Translations under genes and position numbers: made by a program
Shown here: positions 36,003 to 45,245 of the stretch, in pieces
How the letters are laid out: the number at the start of each line of letters is the position of its first letter
Position numbering within the stretch: the first letter of the stretch is position 1
Notes under the pieces: generated by a model
What the model was told of the DNA's origin: nothing
The model's database searches: none
Seen by the model: the letters and a program-made list of their open reading frames with translations, nothing else
DNA from: Mesorhizobium ciceri biovar biserrulae WSM1271
Lineage (GTDB): Bacteria; Pseudomonadota; Alphaproteobacteria; Rhizobiales; Rhizobiaceae
Assembly (NCBI RefSeq): GCF_000185905.1
Contig: NC_014923.1
Location: 5,355,501-5,419,500, forward strand
Length of the DNA stretch: 64,000 nt
Direction: 5' to 3'

Positions 36003-37303
36003 ATGCCGCGGTTCGGCAGGAAGCGCATGGCGCTTCACTCTGGCTTGCCGTCAGCCGCGACCGCCGCGAACGGCCGGCGCTGCAGGGTAAGCTCGATGTC
36101 GACCTGGCCATTGTCGGCGGCGGCTTTTCGGGCCTTTCAACCGCGCTGCACGCCGCCGGCAAAGGCCTTTCCGTCGCCGTTCTCGAAGCCGAATTCATCG
36201 CCTGGGGCGCAACCGGCAGGAATGCTGGCTTCGTCGTGCCGAACTTCGCCAAGATGGACCCGGTCGATATACTGGCCCATCTCGGACCGTCGCGCGGCGA
36301 AAGGCTGATCGATTTCGCCGCCGGCAGCGCCGACCTGGTTTTCCGCCTGATCCGGCAGCACGGCATCGACTGCGACGCCGTGCAGAACGGATGGATCCAG
36401 CCGGCGCATTCGCCTGCCGCCCTCGAGAAGGTCAAATCACGTGCCGGGCAATGGGCGCAGCGTGGCCGGCCGGCAGCCACATTGGATCGGCAGGAAATCG
36501 AAACACTGACCGGCGTGCCAGGCTATGTCGGCGGCTGGATGGATCGTTCCGGCGGCGTGCTCAATCCGGTCGCCTATGCGCGCGGGCTCGCGGATGCGGC
36601 GGAGAAGGCCGGCGCGAAGATCTTCGAGCAGACGCGCGTCACCTCGGTTGATCGGACAGCCGATGGTTGGATGCTGAAAACGCCATCTGGCTCAGTACGC
36701 GCGGGCAAGGTGCTGATCGCCACCAACGCCTATGGCCGGTCCCTCAATCCGTCATTGCAGCGAACCTATTTCCCGCTCAAGGTTTTCCAGATCGCAACAG
36801 CGCCGCTGCCTCGTGAAGTGCGCAGCCGGTTGCTTCCCGGTGGGCAAGGTGTCGGCGACACCAGGCGCAATCTGTTCACTTTCCGCTTCGACGCCGAAAA
36901 CCGGCTGATCAGCGGCGGCATGCATATCCTTGGCACCGGTGCCGACACGCGCGTACCCCAGACGATCTGGCGAAGGCTTGGCCGGCATCTCGACCTGCCC
37001 GACCTGCCGCCACTCGCCTATAGCTGGTCGGGAATGGCCGCGGTCGAACCGGATTTCCTGCCGCACCTGATCGACCTCGGTCCGGGACTGATCGCCGGTC
37101 GCGCCTGCAACGGGCGCGGCATCGCCATGACGACGGCGATGGGCAAGGTTCTGGCCGACTGGGCCGCCGGCACCGACGCCCGCGACCTGCCGCTGCCCTT
37201 CGCGCCGCCGGCGCCAATACCGTTCCACGCCGTGCTGCGGCACGCGCCCAACATGCTGCTCGGCTGGAGCATGCTGCGCGACCGGCTGGACGGGACGAGC
37301 TAG
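35999..37303 (+). CDS. FAD-dependent amine/amino-acid oxidase (DAO family)
   Basis: Flavoprotein of 434 residues. It has the dinucleotide motif IVGGGFSGLSTALHAAGKG near 34-52, WGATGRNAGFVVPNF (GASGRN-like, as in gamma-glutamylputrescine oxidase PuuB) and a C-terminal GRACNGRGIAMT. It is the last gene of the transporter operon and overlaps livM by 4 bp, so the imported substrate is very probably an amine or secondary amino acid that is oxidised on entry. Its TAG stop overlaps the stop of the convergent gntR gene (CTAG). Confidence 0.88.
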   Translation: MNAAVRQEAHGASLWLAVSRDRRERPALQGKLDVDLAIVGGGFSGLSTALHAAGKGLSVAVLEAEFIAWGATGRNAGFVVPNFAKMDPVDILAHLGPSRGERLIDFAAGSADLVFRLIRQHGIDCDAVQNGWIQPAHSPAALEKVKSRAGQWAQRGRPAATLDRQEIETLTGVPGYVGGWMDRSGGVLNPVAYARGLADAAEKAGAKIFEQTRVTSVDRTADGWMLKTPSGSVRAGKVLIATNAYGRSLNPSLQRTYFPLKVFQIATAPLPREVRSRLLPGGQGVGDTRRNLFTFRFDAENRLISGGMHILGTGADTRVPQTIWRRLGRHLDLPDLPPLAYSWSGMAAVEPDFLPHLIDLGPGLIAGRACNGRGIAMTTAMGKVLADWAAGTDARDLPLPFAPPAPIPFHAVLRHAPNMLLGWSMLRDRLDGTS

Positions 37304-37968
37304 GCCGACGGCTCCCTGGCAGTGTCAAGGTTTGCAGACAGCACAGCGGCCGCCACGGCGATGTCCTCTTCTATGAAAATCCGCACAGTGGGACCGCTGC
37401 GCTGCTCCAGTGCGGCGACGATCTTGCGATGCGCGTCGTTGGACTGCGGGATGTAGCGATCGGCCTGCATCAGCAGCTTGAGATAAGGCCCGACCCGCCC
37501 CCAGAGGTCGCGGATCATGTTCAAAAGGATCGGCGCGCCGGCATGCTGGTAGATGGCGAAGTGGAACGCCTCGTTCAATGAGAGATAGGCCCTGGCGTCG
37601 CCGGCCTCGATGGCACGCTGCATGCCGGCGAGCGTCGCCTGGATGTCAGCCAGCCCGCTTTTGCTCATCCTGGTCGCCGCCATCTCGCCCGCCAGTCCCT
37701 CGACGGCGATGCGGATGCGCGTCAGCTCCTCGAAGGCAGGCGCGGACAGCAACGGCACGATGACCGAGCGGTTGTTCTGCATCTCGAGCAGCCGCTCGGC
37801 GACAAGCCTCTGCAGCGCCTCGCGGATCGGTGTCGTCGAGATGCCGAACGTCTCGGCGAGCTTGCGTATGACCAGCGCCTGGCCCGGGCTGAAGCCACCG
37901 GAAATCAGCTCCTGCTTGAGCGCGCCATAGGCGCGGTCATTCAGGGTTTGATGTTCAAGCTTCAGCAT
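37300..37968 (-). CDS. GntR-family regulator, FadR/FCD subfamily
   Basis: Regulator of 222 residues starting at 37968 (MLKLEHQTLN). It has a GntR winged helix-turn-helix (LNDRAYGALKQELISG, FGISTTPIREALQRL) and an FCD domain with the histidines of NEAFHFAIYQH and SNDAHRKIV. It is the last gene of a minus-strand operon, 16 bp after the aminotransferase-like gene. It resembles the 31713 regulator in design, so the two clusters may have arisen by the same route. It probably controls the kinase/PLP enzyme/deacylase operon. Confidence 0.9.
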   Translation of the reverse strand: MLKLEHQTLNDRAYGALKQELISGGFSPGQALVIRKLAETFGISTTPIREALQRLVAERLLEMQNNRSVIVPLLSAPAFEELTRIRIAVEGLAGEMAATRMSKSGLADIQATLAGMQRAIEAGDARAYLSLNEAFHFAIYQHAGAPILLNMIRDLWGRVGPYLKLLMQADRYIPQSNDAHRKIVAALEQRSGPTVRIFIEEDIAVAAAVLSANLDTAREPSA

Positions 37969-37984
37969 ACGCGGGCCGCTCCGA

Positions 37985-39295
37985 TCACCAGTTCGACAGA
38001 GCGCGATCGAGCGTCTCGGCCAGTTGCTCGGCATTGTCCCTGGCAAAGGGCAGTGGCGGCCTGATCTTCAGCACATTGCCGCGCGGACCGCAGGACGAGA
38101 TCAGCACGCCGTCCTCGCGCATGGCTTCGACGACCGCCGATGTCTTGGTGGCGGCCAGAGCCTCATCGCCGTCCGCCGTCAGCTCGACGCCGAAATAGAG
38201 GCCGTTGTGCCTGACATCAGCGACCGCGCCGTGCCGGCCCTGCAGGGCGCGCAGCAGTTCACTCGTATAGGCGCCGACATTGCGCGCATTCTCGATCAGC
38301 CCCTCGCCTTCGATGACATCGAGAACGGCGAGGCCGACAGCGGCCGCGACCGGGTTGCCGCCGAAGGTGTTGAAGTAGCCGGTGTTCGAACCGAAGGAGG
38401 CGACAAGCTGCGGCCGCACGAGCACGGCGCCCATCGGGTGCCCATCGCCGATCGGCTTGCCCATCGAGACGATGTCAGGCTCGATGCCATAGTTTGCGAA
38501 GCCCCACATGCCCTGGCCAAGCCGGCCGAAGCCGGACTGGACCTCATCGGCGATGACGATGCCGCCGGCCTTTTTGACGTGATCGGCTGCCTCGCGCATC
38601 ACCTTCGCATCGGGAAAGAAAATGCCGTCGCTGGAAAAGGCCGAGTCGAGAAGCAGCGCCGCCGGCTTGATGCCTTTTGCTCGCATGTCCTCTATGGCAG
38701 CGGCGACATTTCCGGCGAAATCATGCGCGGCCCGGCCATGGTCGCGGAACGTGTCCGGCGCTGCCACCGTGCGGTGGTGCGCTGGCACCCCCTTTGCCCC
38801 GACCGCCGCCGGCGACAGTTGCGCCGTCGCTATGGTGGCGCCGTGATAGGCGAAATCGGTGATGATCACCCCGGTGCCGCCGCTGGAATGCTGGGCAATG
38901 CGGATGGCAAGGTCGTTCGCCTCGCTGCCGGTGCAGGTGAACATGGCGTGGCCGAGATGGACCGGAACGGTGCCGAGAAGCTTTTCCGCGTAATCGAGGA
39001 TGATCTCGCTGAGATAGCGTGTGTGGGTGTTGAGCGTTGCGGCCTGCCTCGAAAGCACCTCGACGACGCGCGGATGGCAGTGGCCGACCGAGGCGACGTT
39101 GTTGTAGGCGTCGAGGAACTTGCGGCCCTGGGCATCGTAGAGCCACACACCGCTGCCGCGCACCAGATGAATAGGGTTGCGGTAGAAGGTGCGGTAGGTC
39201 GGCCCGAGCAGCGTGGCGCGGCGTTCGAGCAGCGCGCGCTCCGATGCAGCCGCGTCGGCATTTGCGGGGTATGGCGAGGACTGGGACACGAGCAT
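37985..39295 (-). CDS. Class III PLP enzyme, phospho-lyase-like (5-phosphohydroxylysine / ethanolamine-phosphate type)
   Basis: PLP-dependent enzyme of 436 residues with PLP lysine K280 in [14 protein letters not shown] and [10 protein letters not shown] at 249-258. Several segments ([43 protein letters not shown]) match, from memory, animal ETNPPL/PHYKPL phospho-lyases more closely than ordinary omega-aminotransferases. Those enzymes remove phosphate and ammonia from O-phospho amino alcohols. The gene directly follows the kinase (the kinase stop and this start abut), which supports a kinase then phospho-lyase pathway. An ordinary class III transaminase remains possible. Confidence 0.78.
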   Translation of the reverse strand: MLVSQSSPYPANADAAASERALLERRATLLGPTYRTFYRNPIHLVRGSGVWLYDAQGRKFLDAYNNVASVGHCHPRVVEVLSRQAATLNTHTRYLSEIILDYAEKLLGTVPVHLGHAMFTCTGSEANDLAIRIAQHSSGGTGVIITDFAYHGATIATAQLSPAAVGAKGVPAHHRTVAAPDTFRDHGRAAHDFAGNVAAAIEDMRAKGIKPAALLLDSAFSSDGIFFPDAKVMREAADHVKKAGGIVIADEVQSGFGRLGQGMWGFANYGIEPDIVSMGKPIGDGHPMGAVLVRPQLVASFGSNTGYFNTFGGNPVAAAVGLAVLDVIEGEGLIENARNVGAYTSELLRALQGRHGAVADVRHNGLYFGVELTADGDEALAATKTSAVVEAMREDGVLISSCGPRGNVLKIRPPLPFARDNAEQLAETLDRALSNW

Positions 39296-40354
39296 CTACT
39301 CCGGATTGGAATGGTCGAGAAAATAGCGGCGGGCATCGGTGGACGACAGGCCGTTCAACCGTTCGAGTGAAGCCCAGACTTCGGTGGCGAGGCGCAGCAC
39401 GTAGTCGCGCTTGGCCGGGAAACGCTGGGCCTGCCAGCTGGCGATGTTGACGATGAGCGCAAGTCGGGCACGGATCAGATCGAAGAGAATGCCAATCTCT
39501 TCCTCCTCCAGTGGTTGGAGCGACTGATAACCTGCGACAAAGCGCGCCGCCGGTGCCAGCGGATGGCCTTCCGCCGGCCAGCGGTAGACGGCGCCGATGG
39601 CGAGGTCGCAGATCAGCGGCGAATGGATCATGTCGCCGAAATCGAGAATGCCGCTGACGACCTCCGGCCGCGAAGCATCCATCACCACATTGTAGGAATT
39701 CATGTCGTTGTGGACGATCTGCGCGCGCAAGGTGGGAATAACCGGCGCTGCATGCTGCTCGAAGGAGTCGATCGCGCGCTCGACCATCGCCCTCCGAGTC
39801 GGATCAGTGATGTGCGCCATCATCGGCCGTGTCTTGGCGACCTTGCGGATGTCCCAGAGCAGGTCGCTGCCGGCGGCCGGGTGGAAGAAGCCGCGCAGCG
39901 CCCTGCCAAGGCGGGCGAGGAAGATGCCGAGATTGCGATCCTGCGCCTCGGAAGTCGGCGAGCGCGACAGCAACTGACCGGGCAGATAGGTCACCAGCCG
40001 GATGATGCGCGGCGCCGATCCAGCGACTCTAACCGCGAACTGCGCCTCATCCTCGAGGCTTTTGCGCACCGAGGGAACCGGCAAGGTGGGGTCGACCGCA
40101 AGGATGTGGTCGAGCGCCTTGTTCTGGAAATCGGTGAAGCCAGCTTCTTCCGCCGGATGGGAGATCTTCAGGACGAACTCGCCCTCGCCGTCGGTCTGAA
40201 CATGGAAATTGTGGTCGCGTTCGCCAGGCAGCGGACGCGCGGTGCCGGTCAGCCCGTAGTGCCGGCGCAGGATGGCGAGCGCGTCGGCCGTGGAGACATC
40301 CGGTGCGTCCTCGGCGAGTGTTTCGCCGAACGCATCGGGCACCGCCGCATTCAT
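39296..40354 (-). CDS. APH-fold kinase, hydroxylysine-kinase-like
   Basis: Kinase of 352 residues of the aminoglycoside-phosphotransferase/choline-kinase superfamily. It has ATP-binding Lys63 (FVLKI), catalytic loop HNDMNSYNVV at 215-224 and metal motif ILDFGDM at 236-242. The opening (PLPGERDHNFHV) and ILDFGDM resemble animal hydroxylysine kinase HYKK. It abuts the PLP enzyme and overlaps the deacylase stop by 4 bp. The pair would phosphorylate an amino alcohol and eliminate phosphate. The true substrate is unknown; hydroxylysine and ethanolamine-like compounds are candidates. Confidence 0.8.
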   Translation of the reverse strand: MNAAVPDAFGETLAEDAPDVSTADALAILRRHYGLTGTARPLPGERDHNFHVQTDGEGEFVLKISHPAEEAGFTDFQNKALDHILAVDPTLPVPSVRKSLEDEAQFAVRVAGSAPRIIRLVTYLPGQLLSRSPTSEAQDRNLGIFLARLGRALRGFFHPAAGSDLLWDIRKVAKTRPMMAHITDPTRRAMVERAIDSFEQHAAPVIPTLRAQIVHNDMNSYNVVMDASRPEVVSGILDFGDMIHSPLICDLAIGAVYRWPAEGHPLAPAARFVAGYQSLQPLEEEEIGILFDLIRARLALIVNIASWQAQRFPAKRDYVLRLATEVWASLERLNGLSSTDARRYFLDHSNPE

Positions 40355-41649
40355 GGCTTAGCCTCGATAGGTTCGAGGCCACACCAGTCGGCGATGAACA
40401 GCGCGATCGTCTGGGTGACCTTGCGCACCGAGTCGAGATCGACGGCCTCGTCATAGCCATGCGGCATGCGGCAGATCGGGCCGTAGACGATCGCCGGCGT
40501 GTCGGCATAGAGGCCGAAGAAACGTGCATCGGTGGTCGCCGAGGTGACGTGTTCCGTCAGCGGCTCGCCCCACACGGCGGTATGGCTGCGGCGCAGCACC
40601 GCTTCCATCTCGTCGGCGCCCTCCAGCACATAGCCCTCGGCCATGAAGCCATTGTAGGTCATCTTGGGTGGTCGGTTGGCCAGGAACGGATCGGCGCGCG
40701 CCGCATCGGCAATGCAGGCCTCGAGCTCGGCCCTGGCGTCTTCGAGCCTCTGGCCGGGATAGGTGGCGACGCGCATCTCGAAGACACAGCGCGCCGGAAC
40801 GCTCGATGTCCACTCGCCGCCTTCGATCTTGCCGAGGTTGAAGCGGATCGGATGCGGGTGATCATGGAAATGCCTGTCATCGACCTTGCGCGCGTTCCAG
40901 ACGATTTCGAGCTGCTTCAGCGCCTGAATGATGACGAAGGCCTTTTCGATGGCATTGGCGCCGGCCGAAAATGCACCCGACGCATGCTGCGGATCGCCGT
41001 CGACCTCGACCCTGAACCAGATCGGCCCGACCTGCGCCCGCATCAGCCGCGGCTCCAGCGGTTCGGGAATGAAGGCGGCGTCGGCGCGATAGCCGCGCTG
41101 CAGGCATGCAAGCGCGCCATTGCCGGTGCATTCCTCCTCGACCACCGACTGGAGATACACGTTCGCGGCCGGCTGATAGCCAAGGCTACGCAAGGCGCTC
41201 AGCGCATAGAGGCAGGCGGACAGGCCGGCCTTCATGTCGCCGGCGCCGCGGCCATGCATCCAGCCATCCTCGATCGCCGGATCGTAGGGATCGCGCACCC
41301 AGCGGTCGAGCGGTCCGGTCGGAACGACATCGATATGGCCGTTGAGGATCAGCGAGCGGCCGGTCGCGTTTCGCGGCGTGTGGGTAGCAACGACGTTGAA
41401 GGCATCGTCGTAAGAGACCGCCACGGGTGAAAAACCCGGCAGGTTGCGAATCACGTCGACATCGACGCGCCACATGTCGACCGCGTAGCCATCCGCCTCG
41501 TAGGCGGCGGCCATAAACGACTGCGCGGGGTGTTCCTCGCCACGTTGGGAGGGAAAGCGCACGAGGTCTTGCAGAAACGCGACCTGTCGGGCGAAGCCAT
41601 CATCGACTGCCCTCAGAATGGCCTCATCCGCAATCCGCTCAGGCATCAT
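40351..41649 (-). CDS. M20-family deacylase (ArgE/DapE-like)
   Basis: Zinc amidohydrolase of 432 residues. Metal ligands are visible in NGHIDVVPTG (His, Asp), GAGDMKAGLSACL (bridging Asp) and VVEEECTGNG (Glu pair), with a dimerisation domain between. A late HVTSATTDARFFG segment gives the final ligand region. It is the first gene of the operon and overlaps the kinase ATG by 4 bp. Expected role: release of an N-acyl group from the imported substrate before phosphorylation. The family is broad (acetylornithine, succinyl-DAP and related substrates). Confidence 0.88.
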   Translation of the reverse strand: MMPERIADEAILRAVDDGFARQVAFLQDLVRFPSQRGEEHPAQSFMAAAYEADGYAVDMWRVDVDVIRNLPGFSPVAVSYDDAFNVVATHTPRNATGRSLILNGHIDVVPTGPLDRWVRDPYDPAIEDGWMHGRGAGDMKAGLSACLYALSALRSLGYQPAANVYLQSVVEEECTGNGALACLQRGYRADAAFIPEPLEPRLMRAQVGPIWFRVEVDGDPQHASGAFSAGANAIEKAFVIIQALKQLEIVWNARKVDDRHFHDHPHPIRFNLGKIEGGEWTSSVPARCVFEMRVATYPGQRLEDARAELEACIADAARADPFLANRPPKMTYNGFMAEGYVLEGADEMEAVLRRSHTAVWGEPLTEHVTSATTDARFFGLYADTPAIVYGPICRMPHGYDEAVDLDSVRKVTQTIALFIADWCGLEPIEAKP

Positions 41650-41675
41650 ATTTTACTTTCATCTGGATGGTGTAT

Positions 41676-41688
41676 CATATCTCATATG
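41676..41688. promoter_or_regulatory. Candidate operator palindrome in divergent deacylase/GNAT region
   Basis: CATAT-CTC-ATATG, a perfect 5-bp inverted repeat with a 3-bp centre, lies 27 bp upstream of the deacylase start in a 182-bp AT-rich gap. A related CATAT-C-ATATG palindrome lies upstream of the other FCD GntR gene at 19729-19739. It is the best candidate target for the GntR protein of this operon. Confidence 0.45.
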
Positions 41689-41831
41689 CCATTCCTGTGA
41701 AATGCAAGAGGCATGCGCGCCAAACTTTCAGTCCAGGACTTGCCGTTCGATGCTGCCATGGTCTTGGAGAGTTGGCATCGGATGCAGCAAGCCGATACTG
41801 CTATCTCTGGAAGACATGACGAGGGAATGCG

Positions 41832-42512
41832 TTGATCACAGAAGACACGATGCCCGCCGAAATCACCGATCTCGCCATTGGCTACCATCGCCTGCCGGCT
41901 GGCAAGCTTGCCAATGCGGTGACCTGGATGGAAGCGCGCACGCCGCAGCCGGATCTCGCGCGCCCCTTGGGCATGACACGGATCACGACGCCCGATTGCG
42001 TTTCCTACCGGGCGATCTTTCTCGAGATCGGCGCACCCTGGCTGTGGGACCGCGTTTCCGAAATGTCCGATGCCGAAATCACCGAGCATTTCGCCGACCC
42101 GCGCCAGCATCTCTACTACGGCCACGGCGAAACCGGCGCGCATCTCGGCATGGTCGAGTTCTTCGTCGCCGACAGTAACGAGATCGAGATCACCTATTTC
42201 GGCCTGTTCCCGTCCCTGACCGGCCGCGGTTTCGGCAAACGGCTGATGGCCGGGGCACTGGAGCTCGCATGGCGTCTCAACCCGAGCCGCATCTGGCTGC
42301 ATACAAGCAGCTTCGATCATCACAGCGTCATCGGATTCTACAGCGCCTGCGGGTTCGTGCCCTTCGCTACCGGATTTGAGATCGTCGACGATCCCCGTAT
42401 CAAGGGAACCTTGCCGCGCGATGCCGCACCGCAAATTCCGCTGATCGAAGCGGAGTGGAGCGGCTGCGGCGACTCTCCCCCAGAGAGCTACAGGCTGTGC
42501 GGACCTAGATGA
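41832..42512 (+). CDS. GNAT-family N-acetyltransferase
   Basis: Acetyltransferase of 226 residues. The start is taken as TTG at 41832 because GAGGG precedes it at normal spacing; an ATG at 41850 is the alternative. The acetyl-CoA pyrophosphate-binding loop is GRGFGK at 131-136, with the beta-bulge strand EITYFGLFPSL before it and the SFDHHSVIGFYSACGFV helix after it. It overlaps the LuxR-type regulator by 4 bp, so the two are coupled. The substrate is unknown; a role opposite to the deacetylase-fold enzyme at 45319 is conceivable. Confidence 0.85.
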   Translation: MITEDTMPAEITDLAIGYHRLPAGKLANAVTWMEARTPQPDLARPLGMTRITTPDCVSYRAIFLEIGAPWLWDRVSEMSDAEITEHFADPRQHLYYGHGETGAHLGMVEFFVADSNEIEITYFGLFPSLTGRGFGKRLMAGALELAWRLNPSRIWLHTSSFDHHSVIGFYSACGFVPFATGFEIVDDPRIKGTLPRDAAPQIPLIEAEWSGCGDSPPESYRLCGPR

Positions 42513-45235
42513 GAACAGCTCCGCAATCCGTCAGCCAAGCGTCGCCGCACCATCGCCGATGGGTGCGCCGCGAGACCATTCTGTCGACGCTGGAGCGTCA
42601 TATCGACACCCGCATCGTGCTGTTCGCCGCGCCCGCCGGCTTCGGCAAATCGACGACGATGGCGCAATGGGCTGCGGAAATCGCACGCCACGGCAGGCTG
42701 ACGGCATGGCTGTCCTGCGAGGCGACGGACAATGATGAGGGCGCCTTCCTATCGCATCTGGTGGGCGCGCTGCGCCATCTGGTCCAGAGCCCGGCGGAAC
42801 TCGACCTTGCCTTCCAGTCGAGCCCCATCCCGCAGCTCGATGTCGTGCTCGCGGCACTTGTGGCGGGTCTGGCGGCGCGCGAGGCCGACATCACCCTGTT
42901 CTTCGACGATTACCACGCCGTCGAGGCGCCGGCGGTGAAGCGGTTCATGGAGCGCCTGACCCGGCAGGCGCCGGAAAATGTTGCTTTCGTCATCGGCTCA
43001 CGCAGCCTGCCCGACCTGCAGCTCGGCAAGCTCCGGGTGCTTGGCGACGTTTTCGAAATCGGCCCCGACGATTTGCGTTTCGCCTCGTCCGAGGCCGAAG
43101 CTTTCTTCAACGACAAGTTGGGCCTGAGCGTCAGCAGCGGCACGGTGGAGACCTTGTGCTCGCGCACCGAAGGATGGGCCGCCGGCCTGCAACTGGCCTC
43201 TTTGTCACTGAGTGCCGCGCATGCACCGGAAACCGTCATCGGCAATTTTACCGGCGCCAACCGAAACGTCGCCGACTTCCTGATGGGCGAAGTGTTCCTG
43301 GAACTGCCGCCGGCGATCGCAAAATTCCTGCTCTACAGCTCGATCTTCGAACGCTTCAGCGCCGAGGCCTGCCGGGCGGTGATGCGCGCGGCCGACGCCG
43401 AAGCGGCGATCACCGAGATCGAGACGCGCAACCTGTTCCTGGTGCCGCTCGACGAAGAGCGGCGCTGGTTCCGCTTCCATCATCTGTTCCGCGATTTCCT
43501 CAGCCGCGAAATGGAACGGCGCGAACCGGAGATGATCGCGCCGCTGCATCTGGCGGCCGCCGAATGGTTCGGCGAGCGCAAGATGCTGACAGAGGCGATC
43601 GGGCACGCGCTGGCCGCCGGCGACCAGGCCCGCGCGGCGGTGTTCGTGGAGAACAATGCGCTCGACCTCATCGCCCAGTGCCAGCTTCTCTACGTGCGCC
43701 AGCTGCTGGCACTGCTGCCGAGGAAGCTGATCGACCAGCGCATTCGGCTGCAGCTGGTCGTGCTGTGGTTGGCGGTGCACAGCAGCCAGCCGGAGATTGC
43801 CCAACAGACGCTGAGCAATGCGCGCAAGCTGGTCGAAGCCGGACCGACCGACAGCAACGACCCGGGCACGATGACCGGCACAACGATCGAGGCCGAGCTC
43901 GTGGTTCTCGCCGCCGCCGTTCACAGCACGCTGGAGCAGTTCGATCAGGCGCGCGACACAGCCCTTGCGGCCCTGCGCGTCATCGCGCCAGATGCCTGGT
44001 TCATGGAGGGCGCGACCGCCAATGTCATCGGCTACAACCTCTACGCGCTGGGTGACCTTGAAGGTGCCCGCGCCGCGATCGATGCGGCACGCCGGGCGCA
44101 TGAGCGAAGCGGCAGCCTGCTCGGCGTCACCATTGCCAATTGCTACATGGCCGTGATCGAGCGTTCGGCGGGCCGCTTGCCCGCCGCCGAGCGGCTGCTG
44201 CGCAACGCGATCATCGAGGCTCGGGCGCGGATCGGTGCAAACTCCTATGCCGAGGCCCTGGCCGGCACGCTGCTTGCGGAACTTGCCTATGAGACCAATG
44301 CGTCGGGCGAAGCGCTGACCCTGGTCGAGAATCTCGGACCGCAGATCGAGGGCGCGGCGGTCATCGTCTATCCCCTGGCCAGCGTGCCGACCTATGCCCG
44401 CGTGCTGCAGCTGACCGGTCGCACCGAAGCGGCACTGGATATGCTTGAACGCGTCTATCAACGCGTACACGGCACGGTGTATCGCCGCCTGGCATCGATG
44501 ATCGTGCATGACCGCATACGTGTGCTGCTCGACCAGAACCGTATTGCCGAGGCGCGTGCGCTGCTGGCCGAGCATCGGGGCGAAGGGACCGAGGCTTCGG
44601 TGGTCATCACTACCGCCAACGAGTTCGAGTTCTTTGCCGAGGGCCGCCTGCTGACGGCCGAGAAATCCTATGCCGCTGCCGCGGGGGTTTTCGACGCGCT
44701 GCTCGAGCGCACGAAAGACAGCGGGCGCATGCGCCGCCATATATTGGCGCTGATCCTGCGCGCCAAAGCGGCCAGCGCTGCCCACGACCAACGCGAGGCA
44801 GACCGCAATCTCCTCAATGCGTTGCGTCTCGCCCAACCCTCCGGCTTCATCCGTTCTTTCGTCGACGAGGGAAGGCCTGTTGTCGAAGGGTTGATGCGGC
44901 TGCGCGCGGCCCAGGCGAAGACCGATCCCGCACTGTCAGCCTATGCGTCGCGCATCATCGATGCCGCGCAGGCGATGCCTGTCGCGACACGCAAACTGAC
45001 CGCACCAGCCGCCGAGAAGGAACAGCTCACCCAGCGCGAGGCCGAACTGCTGCGCTATCTCACCGAGGGCATGTCCAACCGCGATATCGCCTTGGCGTTG
45101 TCGGTGAGCGAGACCACGGTGAAATGGCATCTGAAGAACATTTTCGGCAAGCTCGCGGTGACCAACCGGGTGCAGGCGGTGCGCGCCGCGCAAGGATCTG
45201 CAGGCGCCCATACCCCTCCGAAAGGAGGGGCATAG
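42509..45235 (+). CDS. MalT-like ATP-dependent LuxR-family regulator (LAL)
   Basis: Large regulator of 908 residues. It has a STAND/AAA-type ATPase with Walker A APAGFGKSTT at 41-50 and Walker B LFFDDYH near 130-136. A long helical TPR-like middle (EGATANVIGYNLYALGDLEGA and similar repeats) follows, and the C-terminal LuxR helix-turn-helix is near 838-895 (LTQREAELLRYLTEGMSNRDIALAL, then SETTVKWHLKNIF). Such proteins activate transcription when bound to ATP and a small inducer, as MalT does. It lies between the GNAT gene and the deacetylase-fold/transporter operon, its probable target. Confidence 0.92.
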   Translation: MRTAPQSVSQASPHHRRWVRRETILSTLERHIDTRIVLFAAPAGFGKSTTMAQWAAEIARHGRLTAWLSCEATDNDEGAFLSHLVGALRHLVQSPAELDLAFQSSPIPQLDVVLAALVAGLAAREADITLFFDDYHAVEAPAVKRFMERLTRQAPENVAFVIGSRSLPDLQLGKLRVLGDVFEIGPDDLRFASSEAEAFFNDKLGLSVSSGTVETLCSRTEGWAAGLQLASLSLSAAHAPETVIGNFTGANRNVADFLMGEVFLELPPAIAKFLLYSSIFERFSAEACRAVMRAADAEAAITEIETRNLFLVPLDEERRWFRFHHLFRDFLSREMERREPEMIAPLHLAAAEWFGERKMLTEAIGHALAAGDQARAAVFVENNALDLIAQCQLLYVRQLLALLPRKLIDQRIRLQLVVLWLAVHSSQPEIAQQTLSNARKLVEAGPTDSNDPGTMTGTTIEAELVVLAAAVHSTLEQFDQARDTALAALRVIAPDAWFMEGATANVIGYNLYALGDLEGARAAIDAARRAHERSGSLLGVTIANCYMAVIERSAGRLPAAERLLRNAIIEARARIGANSYAEALAGTLLAELAYETNASGEALTLVENLGPQIEGAAVIVYPLASVPTYARVLQLTGRTEAALDMLERVYQRVHGTVYRRLASMIVHDRIRVLLDQNRIAEARALLAEHRGEGTEASVVITTANEFEFFAEGRLLTAEKSYAAAAGVFDALLERTKDSGRMRRHILALILRAKAASAAHDQREADRNLLNALRLAQPSGFIRSFVDEGRPVVEGLMRLRAAQAKTDPALSAYASRIIDAAQAMPVATRKLTAPAAEKEQLTQREAELLRYLTEGMSNRDIALALSVSETTVKWHLKNIFGKLAVTNRVQAVRAAQGSAGAHTPPKGGA
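45213..45230 (+). other. Hairpin with GAAA tetraloop inside the luxR 3' end
   Basis: CCCCTCC (45213-45219), loop GAAA (45220-45223), GGAGGGG (45224-45230). A perfect 7-bp GC stem with a GNRA tetraloop encodes the last residues PPKGG of the regulator and ends 2 bp before its stop codon. It may help stop transcription or protect the mRNA. Confidence 0.55.
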
Positions 45236-45245
45236 ATAAGAGGCG

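Noticed and set aside
43205-44836. 543-codon minus-strand open frame opposite the LuxR regulator
   Set aside because: It lies fully inside the clear MalT-like gene and its translation is His/Arg/Gly-rich without motifs, as expected for an antisense frame in GC-rich DNA.
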